From: JAEDES01 sp964470055
GTDB taxonomy: Bacteria; Bacillota_I; Bacilli_A; RF39; UBA660
Assembly: GCA_964470055.1 (NCBI GenBank)
Contig: CAYXZZ010000023.1
Location: 1 to 20,654 of the forward strand
Reading direction: 5' to 3'
Length of the DNA stretch: 20,654 bases
Under the pieces are notes generated by a model. That model ran no database searches, had not been told where the DNA came from, and saw only the letters and a list, made by a program, of their open reading frames with translations. This document shows, piece after piece, positions 15,923-20,654 of the stretch (position 1 is its first letter; every line of letters starts with the position of its first letter). The translations under genes were made by a program, and so were the position numbers.

Positions 15923-16098
15923 ATGTAAAAGTATAGAAGACATATGCAGCATATTTATACCATATACAAGAAGATGGTCGATTAGGGACAGCGACCGCAT
16001 ATTATGAATCAGGAATTCGTCCATCAATCTCCCTAGCACCTAACACAGAAATCTCAGGCAGAGACGGAGCATCCAGTACACCATACATAATTGATTAA
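15923..16098 (+). pseudogene. Relic of a secreted/surface protein C-terminal tail
   Basis: A good ribosome site (AGGAAAGAGG) leads to an ATG at 15923 that is followed immediately by TAA. In another frame, 15937-16098 encodes 53 residues ending at a proper stop. Its end, with SGIRPSISLAP, then a short Gly/Asp turn and SSTPYIID, matches the typical C-terminal tail of large secreted Firmicutes proteins (pattern GIRPVISL...G.G....PY.I). Only this tail is left and no upstream body is visible, so the gene has lost nearly everything by deletion and point mutation. The hairpin at 16103-16131 is probably its old terminator. The family match is from memory of the motif; confidence in coding ancestry is moderate to good. 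Confidence 0.65.
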
Positions 16099-16102
16099 AA
16101 AT

Positions 16103-16133
16103 AAAGATTATTAACTCAAATGATAATCTTTTA
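16103..16133 (+). terminator. Terminator after the relic gene
   Basis: A perfect 9-bp stem (16103-16111 with 16123-16131) with an 11-nt loop and a short T run. Confidence 0.65.
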
Positions 16134-16135
16134 TA

Positions 16136-16165
16136 TTGAAACAAAACCTAAAAAAGTAGTATAAT
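16136..16165 (+). promoter_or_regulatory. Promoter of the M15-TruB fusion gene
   Basis: TTGAAA (16136-16141) lies 18 nt before TATAAT (16160-16165), 24 nt upstream of the ATG. Confidence 0.75.
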
Positions 16166-16189
16166 GAAAAGGCCAAAGAAGGTGAGTAA

Positions 16190-17587
16190 ATGACAAAAAC
16201 ATTATTAGTAAACAAACAAAACAAATTAAAAGAATCTTACTATAAAAGAGCTAAACTTATTGATATAAAAGATGTAAATGGAATAGATACAAAAATTGAA
16301 GAAGAAACTTATCATTCTTTTTTAGAACTTCAAAAATTTTTAAAAGAAAAAAACATCCTCATCGGAATAGATTCTGCCTATAGAAGTTTTGAACGTCAAC
16401 AAGAACTTCATCTAGAGTTTGCTGACAAGTACGGCAAAGAATATGCTGATAAGATTGTTGCACCTGTCGGAACAAGTGAACATCACACAGGTTTAGCAAT
16501 CGATCTAGCCGTTCAAGTAAATGGTAAATATCTAGATTCTGATATAGTTCATGAAGATCAAGAACCGCTTTTTAGAAAGATTCATAAATATTTAAAAGAT
16601 TACGGCTTTATTCTTCGTTATCCAGAAAATAAAGAATCCATAACTGGCTATCCTTATGAACCATGGCACATTCGATATGTCGGAAAATTTGTTGCTAATA
16701 TAATCTTTGAAAAAAATTACACACTAGAAGAATACCTTACAAATTATAGTGGAATTATCCTTGTAAATAAACAAAAAGATATGACATCTTTTGATGTTGT
16801 CAATGAGATAAGTCATTTATTTGGAATCAAAAAAGTAGGCCATACAGGAACACTTGATCCTTTAGCCGAAGGAGTTTTATTGGTCGCAATCGGAAAAGCA
16901 ACTAAAGTAGTTGAACTACTAACCGCTACCTACAAAGAATATATTGCTAAAGTAAAATTAGGAATAAAAACAGACACACTAGACATAACAGGAAACATCT
17001 TAGAAACTAAAGAACTACCAAATTTGGACAACCTTGATATAGTTATTTCTAGTTTTCAAAAAACATATCTCCAAGAAGTTCCTATCTATTCAGCCGTAAA
17101 AGTAAAAGGAAAAAAACTTTATGAGTACGCAAGAGAAAACAAACTAGTTGAGCTTCCTAAAAAAGAAGTTACCATTAAGGAAATAGAATTATTATCTAAA
17201 GATCCAGATTCATTTTCCTTTAGAGCCCTTGTATCAAAAGGTTGCTACATCAGAAGTTTAATTAACGACATCGGAATAAGTCTAGATACTTACGCTACAA
17301 TGACAGAACTAACAAGAACAAAACAAGGAAAAATATCTATTGAAAAAACATCTACCTTAGCAGACATAAAACAAGGAAAATTCCAAGTTTTTGAAATAGA
17401 TGAAGTCCTTGACTTAAAAACAATTGTTTTATCAGAAGAAAAAGCCCAAAAAGTTAGAACCGGCCAGAAATTAGTAAACGATTGGAACATTCAAGACAAA
17501 GTTATTTTTAAAGAGCAAACTGGCTTAATCCTAGGAATTTATGAAAAACAAGACACCAATCTTGTTGCTTGGAAAAACTTCGTTTAA
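16190..17587 (+). CDS. truB: Fusion of a VanY-like M15 D,D-carboxypeptidase and tRNA pseudouridine-55 synthase
   Basis: One 465-residue frame carries two complete enzymes. Residues about 1-183 match M15B peptidases (VanY/DdpX-like zinc D-Ala-D-Ala or L,D-peptide cleavage): SAYRSFERQ, the zinc motif SEHHTGLAID (His98, Asp105) and EPWHIRYVG (catalytic Glu157, zinc His160). Residues about 187-465 match TruB, which makes pseudouridine 55 in the T-loop of tRNA: GIILVNKQKDMTSFDVV, GHTGTLDPLAEGVL with nucleophile Asp223, YKEYIAKVKLG, VPIYSAVKVKGKKLYEYAR, GCYIRSLI. No signal peptide or membrane segment precedes the peptidase, so both should be cytoplasmic, odd for a cell-wall-type peptidase. No start codon with a ribosome site lies near the junction (about 16740-16760). 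AAGGTGA precedes the ATG. Confidence 0.92.
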   Translation: MTKTLLVNKQNKLKESYYKRAKLIDIKDVNGIDTKIEEETYHSFLELQKFLKEKNILIGIDSAYRSFERQQELHLEFADKYGKEYADKIVAPVGTSEHHTGLAIDLAVQVNGKYLDSDIVHEDQEPLFRKIHKYLKDYGFILRYPENKESITGYPYEPWHIRYVGKFVANIIFEKNYTLEEYLTNYSGIILVNKQKDMTSFDVVNEISHLFGIKKVGHTGTLDPLAEGVLLVAIGKATKVVELLTATYKEYIAKVKLGIKTDTLDITGNILETKELPNLDNLDIVISSFQKTYLQEVPIYSAVKVKGKKLYEYARENKLVELPKKEVTIKEIELLSKDPDSFSFRALVSKGCYIRSLINDIGISLDTYATMTELTRTKQGKISIEKTSTLADIKQGKFQVFEIDEVLDLKTIVLSEEKAQKVRTGQKLVNDWNIQDKVIFKEQTGLILGIYEKQDTNLVAWKNFV

Positions 17588-17590
17588 CAA
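17584..17590. repeat. Left target-site duplication of the insertion sequence
   Basis: TTAACAA occurs here and again at 19152-19158, flanking the element. The left copy includes the truB stop codon. If the family duplicates 9 bp, the outer two positions differ. Confidence 0.6.
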
Positions 17591-17592
17591 GT

Positions 17593-17628
17593 TAGTGTAA
17601 AGAGTTTTGGGGCAAATAGTAAAGAAAG
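17593..17628 (+). repeat. Left terminal inverted repeat of the IS
   Basis: It matches the reverse complement of 19112-19148, with the blocks TAGTGTAAA and TTGGGGCAAA identical and a 5-nt variable stretch between them. Confidence 0.85.
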
Positions 17629-17657
17629 TTAAGTTATTAAACTTGATTTTCTTTTTT
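17621..17657. terminator. Bidirectional hairpin inside the left end of the IS
   Basis: A 15-bp stem with two wobble pairs (17621-17635 with 17640-17654) and a 4-nt loop has T-rich flanks on both strands. It can stop both truB read-through and transposase transcripts, and protects the element from outside transcription. Confidence 0.7.
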
Positions 17658-17740
17658 AGTATATAAAATTTATGTAATTATCTAAACTTTGTGAAAAAAA
17701 TCGGCTTGATGTATTGTGTGTTTCTTTTCTGTATAATTCA

Positions 17741-19057
17741 TTAGATTGATTTTCTAAATGTGTTTAAGTATTCTTCTTTAATATTTCTTCCATTTACTTT
17801 TAATAATCTTAATTTTAATAATTGGTTTAGTCCATTTTTTGAATAAGCTTTGGGGCGGGAAGTGAATATATCGGCAAATATATGAGAAATATGGGACTCC
17901 ATAGAACATCTCATGTATGCATTATTTTGATAGATTTGTCTTGCATTCCAGTTATTCAGTATATAATCTCTTTTTGATTCTATGGTTTCTTTTCTGTCCA
18001 TATTTAAATCTAAAAATTCATTTGTAAGTCTAATAAACTCTTCTTTTTTATTAAATAATACATATTCGTATAAGGCATCAAAGACATCTTTATTTTCCGA
18101 GGAGGTTAAATTAGTTAGTGCTTGGGAAAAATGAAATCCGTCCATACCGAATTTTATTTTTAAGTCATCGTGAAATTGAAACCATTTCGTATTAGGAAAG
18201 GATTTAATCCAAGTCGCACAGTCTCCCATAAAGTTCAATTCTTTTAAAGAAAAAATGTCATAGTTATTATAAATATAGTCAATCACATCCATCAAAAGAT
18301 TATTTTCGATAGAAGCACAAGTATGGGAATTAACTAATCTGTATCTATTCATAGAAGTTGACTTTAATTTCTTTTTATAAACAAGTTCAGTATCTTCAAA
18401 AATAACTGCCGCTTTAATCATATGATCTTTTCCATCATTAAATTGAGAACCAACAAATTTTTCATCTAACATAATAGAAAGACGTTCAACTCTTTTTGTT
18501 TCATTTGCATCAACAGAATCATTTATAGGAAAGGATAAAACAATGTTTCTAACAGAAGCACGAGAAATATTTAAAGTATTATTTATTCTTTTACCAATCT
18601 TTTGAGAAACAATTTTACCAGATTTAGAATAAGAAAAAGAGGATGATTCATTACAAATTTCAGAACAAACAAAAGGGTCAAAATACTTTCTTTTAGGAAG
18701 ATTTAAGAACAAATCTGTGAAGAAGAAATATTGGCTGGTGTTTTTATCAAAATAATATCTTCTTTTAAAAGTAACTTCCCCAAAAAGAGTAAGGATAGTT
18801 CTTTTATAGAAACTTTTGGATTTACAGAAAGATTTACGATATTTAGTATGAAAGAAGATATCGTCAACATATTCTAAATAAGCATTAATGATATTATTTA
18901 TAAATGAATAATTGAAGGAATCCAAGTCAGTCATAAAATTAATATAGTTATCAATAGAAGAAGATTTATGCCAGAAATTAGATTCTAAGAAATGATTTTT
19001 TAAGAAAGTATTAAAACTCTCTTCCAAAAAGTTATAAAAATGTGATACTATATTCAT
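17741..19057 (-). CDS. ISLre2-family (UPF0236) transposase
   Basis: This 438-residue enzyme should move the surrounding element. It matches the UPF0236/ISLre2 pattern: an N-terminal DNA-binding half with ILTLFGEVTFKRRYYFD, then IMLDEKFVG (Asp198, where relatives have ADEDHV), GDCATWIK (Asp279), FGMDGFHFSQAL, and CSMESHISHIF with Glu387 followed by SRPKAYSKNGLNQLLKLR. The three acidic residues fit a DDE-type catalytic triad; this assignment is by motif only. The ATG at 19057 is preferred over an in-frame ATG at 19090 because GGAGG (19070-19066) lies 8 nt upstream. A TATAAT (19100-19095, minus) may be its -10. No frameshift or stop disrupts it. Confidence 0.88.
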   Translation of the reverse strand: MNIVSHFYNFLEESFNTFLKNHFLESNFWHKSSSIDNYINFMTDLDSFNYSFINNIINAYLEYVDDIFFHTKYRKSFCKSKSFYKRTILTLFGEVTFKRRYYFDKNTSQYFFFTDLFLNLPKRKYFDPFVCSEICNESSSFSYSKSGKIVSQKIGKRINNTLNISRASVRNIVLSFPINDSVDANETKRVERLSIMLDEKFVGSQFNDGKDHMIKAAVIFEDTELVYKKKLKSTSMNRYRLVNSHTCASIENNLLMDVIDYIYNNYDIFSLKELNFMGDCATWIKSFPNTKWFQFHDDLKIKFGMDGFHFSQALTNLTSSENKDVFDALYEYVLFNKKEEFIRLTNEFLDLNMDRKETIESKRDYILNNWNARQIYQNNAYMRCSMESHISHIFADIFTSRPKAYSKNGLNQLLKLRLLKVNGRNIKEEYLNTFRKSI

Positions 19058-19111
19058 GAGAAAGACCTCCGTTATTTTATGTTTTATCAAGTTTATTATA
19101 ACATTTATGGT

Positions 19112-19148
19112 CTTTCTTTTTTTGTTTGCCCCAAATCATTTTACACTA
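19112..19148 (-). repeat. Right terminal inverted repeat of the IS
   Basis: It pairs with 17593-17628 in inverted orientation and has one extra A in the A-rich inner part. Confidence 0.85.
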
Positions 19149-19151
19149 TCC

Positions 19152-19158
19152 TTAACAA
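19152..19158. repeat. Right target-site duplication of the insertion sequence
   Basis: TTAACAA repeats the 7 bp at 17584-17590 on the other side of the element. Confidence 0.6.
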
Positions 19159-19166
19159 AGTTCAGC

Positions 19167-19195
19167 TTTACAAATTCGTCATAATGTGATATAAT
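19167..19195 (+). promoter_or_regulatory. Promoter of the DnaJ-LysM gene
   Basis: TTTACA (19167-19172) lies 17 nt before TATAAT (19190-19195), which is preceded by TGA to make an extended -10. It is 16 bp from the right edge of the IS, so the insertion left it intact. Confidence 0.85.
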
Positions 19196-19226
19196 ATGTC
19201 CACATATGAAAAAGGGGAGATTGAAT

Positions 19227-20570
19227 ATGGAAAATTTCGTAAACTATTACGAGGTACTAGGTGTGAGTAGAACTGCTAGTGCGGAGGAGATAAAAAAAGC
19301 TTATCGTGAGCTTACTAAAAAATATCATCCTGACACACATCCTGGTATTGATGAAAAATTACAACAAAAAGTTAATGAAGCATATGATTGCTTAAAGACT
19401 GATGAAAAAAGAACTAAATACGATAGAGAGTTTGCTGCTTATGAAAGAAGAAAAGCCGAAAGAAAGTCAAGAGACGAACAAGCAAGACAACAACAAGCGT
19501 GGGAAGAAGCAAGAAGAAATGCTAATCAAAATGCTTATAGTCAAACTCAAGGACAAGGTTATTACAGAACTCAAAATCAACAAAGTAATGCCAGTCAAAC
19601 ATCGCATGAACAAAGAAGAACAACACAAAATACATCACGTTGTGAAAGTGGTCGCTATGAAGGAGAAAGAAGAGCGAGAACTGAACGTGGTCATTATGAA
19701 ACAAAACAAGAAGAACCAACCACGAGAAAATTTGCTAGTGATATCAAACAAGCATGGAATGAAGTTCGTTCTGAAGAGAAAAAAGCACCATTTTCTAAAC
19801 GCCATAAAACATTAAATGGAAAAATTTATCGCGCATATCATAAAAGAAATAGCACTGCCGGTGAGACATTTGTTTATGTAATGAAAAGTGGTACAATCCA
19901 CATTTTCGCTGAAACTTTATATCAATTAGAAAAGCTAACACACATTACTGAAGATACAATACCTAAATTTGTAATCAGAAACCGTAATGTTTTAGCCGGA
20001 GCCTTACTCGCAACAGTAATAATTACTGGAGCCGGAATGAAAGGAAATGATGAAGTTTCACTTCCACAACAACAAACATCTTACTCAACACAAACACAAC
20101 AACCAGAAAATACAACCGATATAAATTTAGGAGAAGAAATTATTCAAGATGACTCTGCTAAAATTAATCAGCCATATAAAGTTTATCGTACTTACACAGT
20201 ACAACCAAACGATACATTATCTGAATTGGCAGTAGATGCTAACAGTTCAGTTGAAGAAATCAGTCGAGTAAATAACTTAGATTCAACATTAATAAGAATT
20301 GGAGAAACCTTATACATTCCATATAATATTAATGCTGGAGATTTAAGATATGCAACAGTTGCTGCTTACTATCCAAGTGGCATGTCTATAGATGAATTTG
20401 CTGAAAGATATGCAACAGATGCATACTCAATTATGGCTTTAAATGAAGAAGCAATTGAAGACGGAAAAGTAATTAGTGATACACTATTAGTTCCAACATT
20501 TGCAAGTCAAAGTGAAATTAAAGAACAAAAAGCAGCAGAATCTGTAAAAACATATACAAAAGGTGAATAA
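19227..20570 (+). CDS. J-domain protein with a transmembrane segment and extracytoplasmic LysM domain
   Basis: This 447-residue protein joins modules on two sides of the membrane. Residues about 6-70 are a J domain (YYEVLGVSRTASAEEIKKAY, with the HPD motif at His34-Asp36), which stimulates Hsp70/DnaK. A Gln/Arg/Glu-rich disordered linker (70-175) leads to a compact segment (about 185-245, KTLNGKIYRAYHK to ETLYQLEKLTHI) of unknown fold. One hydrophobic helix (about 255-273) follows, then a Gln/Thr-rich linker, a LysM domain (about 323-365: YTVQPNDTLSELA...GETLYIPY) and a weaker second LysM-like repeat (to about 430). LysM binds peptidoglycan or chitin-like glycans. The Zn-finger and C-terminal substrate domains of true DnaJ are absent, so this is a class C J protein. 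ATG at 19227 chosen by GGGGAG (19214-19219). Confidence 0.88.
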   Translation: MENFVNYYEVLGVSRTASAEEIKKAYRELTKKYHPDTHPGIDEKLQQKVNEAYDCLKTDEKRTKYDREFAAYERRKAERKSRDEQARQQQAWEEARRNANQNAYSQTQGQGYYRTQNQQSNASQTSHEQRRTTQNTSRCESGRYEGERRARTERGHYETKQEEPTTRKFASDIKQAWNEVRSEEKKAPFSKRHKTLNGKIYRAYHKRNSTAGETFVYVMKSGTIHIFAETLYQLEKLTHITEDTIPKFVIRNRNVLAGALLATVIITGAGMKGNDEVSLPQQQTSYSTQTQQPENTTDINLGEEIIQDDSAKINQPYKVYRTYTVQPNDTLSELAVDANSSVEEISRVNNLDSTLIRIGETLYIPYNINAGDLRYATVAAYYPSGMSIDEFAERYATDAYSIMALNEEAIEDGKVISDTLLVPTFASQSEIKEQKAAESVKTYTKGE

Positions 20571-20578
20571 ACGAGGTT

Positions 20579-20602
20579 ACGAAAGTAATTTCGTTTTTTT
20601 TT
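20579..20602 (+). terminator. Terminator of the DnaJ-LysM gene
   Basis: A 6-bp stem (20579-20584 with 20589-20594), tetraloop GTAA, then a run of eight or more T residues. Confidence 0.85.
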
Positions 20603-20611
20603 ATAAGTAAG

Positions 20612-20647
20612 GTTTGTTCTGTGTAATTTTTCACACATCGTTTGTTC
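20612..20647 (+). repeat. Direct repeat pair flanking a small inverted repeat
   Basis: GTTTGTTC occurs at 20612-20619 and 20640-20647. Between them lies a TGTG...CACA inverted repeat with a T-rich centre (about 20620-20637). The window ends in TTGAC, which could be a -35, so the repeats may belong to the control region of the next gene. No function is established. Confidence 0.35.
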
Positions 20648-20654
20648 GATTGAC

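Larger units (their letters stand above)
17591..19151. mobile_element. ISLre2-like insertion sequence, about 1.56 kb
   Basis: The element holds one transposase gene on the minus strand and is bounded by imperfect terminal inverted repeats of about 36 bp (17593-17628 and 19148-19112). Their conserved blocks are TAGTGTAAA, TTGGGGCAAA and an AAGAAAG end. TTAACAA flanks it on both sides. The exact ends are uncertain by 1-3 bp because the outermost bases of the repeats differ. The transposase is full length and uninterrupted, so the insertion looks recent and may be active. Confidence 0.85.

Noticed and set aside
16740..16760. Separate start for truB inside the fusion
   Set aside because: No in-frame start codon with a ribosome site lies near the domain junction, and the frame is continuous.
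19402..19815. 137-codon plus-strand frame inside the DnaJ-LysM gene
   Set aside because: It lies in another frame of a clearly coding J-domain protein and arises from the repetitive Gln/Arg-rich linker, with no own ribosome site or recognisable motif.
1..20654. CRISPR array or tRNA/rRNA genes
   Set aside because: No regularly spaced repeats and no tRNA-like cloverleaf or rRNA sequence were seen on either strand.

Overview
The window comes from a low-GC Gram-positive bacterium. It has a PolC-type replicative polymerase, strong AGGTGA/GGAGG ribosome sites, sigma-A-like promoters (for example TTTACA-17-TATAAT with an extended -10) and many short hairpin-plus-T-run terminators. TGG encodes Trp throughout and TGA acts as a stop, so the code is standard rather than the Mycoplasma code. 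The gene style (TruB fused to a peptidase, single-gene transcription units, many small membrane proteins) suggests an uncultured Bacillota lineage close to the Bacilli/Mollicutes border. That placement is inference, not something the sequence proves.

Layout. 1-114 is the tail of an unidentified gene. 196-504 is a membrane-anchored PTS EIIB-like domain without its phospho-cysteine. 582-1796 is an orphan membrane histidine kinase, which overlaps tail-to-tail a small Gly/Asn/Tyr-rich protein gene (2076-1777, minus). 2125-3231 is an M29 aminopeptidase. 3308-6593 is a tandem family of four small protein-kinase-like genes: three intact and one broken by three single-base frameshifts. The broken copy lies directly upstream of rluB and a GT2 glycosyltransferase (6610-8398), and its promoter may drive both. 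A single-cluster ferredoxin (8622-8428, minus) follows. Then come a tail-anchored acidic protein (8739-9698), an unknown protein (9784-10617) and polC (10640-15265). Next are a small membrane-anchored lipid-facing or extracytoplasmic domain protein (15348-15824) and a relic of a secreted-protein tail (about 15923-16098). The window ends with an M15 peptidase-TruB fusion (16190-17587), an ISLre2-like insertion sequence inserted right at the truB stop codon (about 17591-19151), and a DnaJ-transmembrane-LysM protein (19227-20570).

Functional reading. The housekeeping core is replication (polC), rRNA and tRNA pseudouridylation (rluB, truB), peptide turnover (M29 peptidase) and electron transfer (ferredoxin). 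Most of the rest is uncharacterised and lineage-specific. The best candidates for something undescribed are the tandem kinase-like family, the M15-TruB fusion, the J-domain/LysM transmembrane protein and the cysteine-less EIIB anchor protein.
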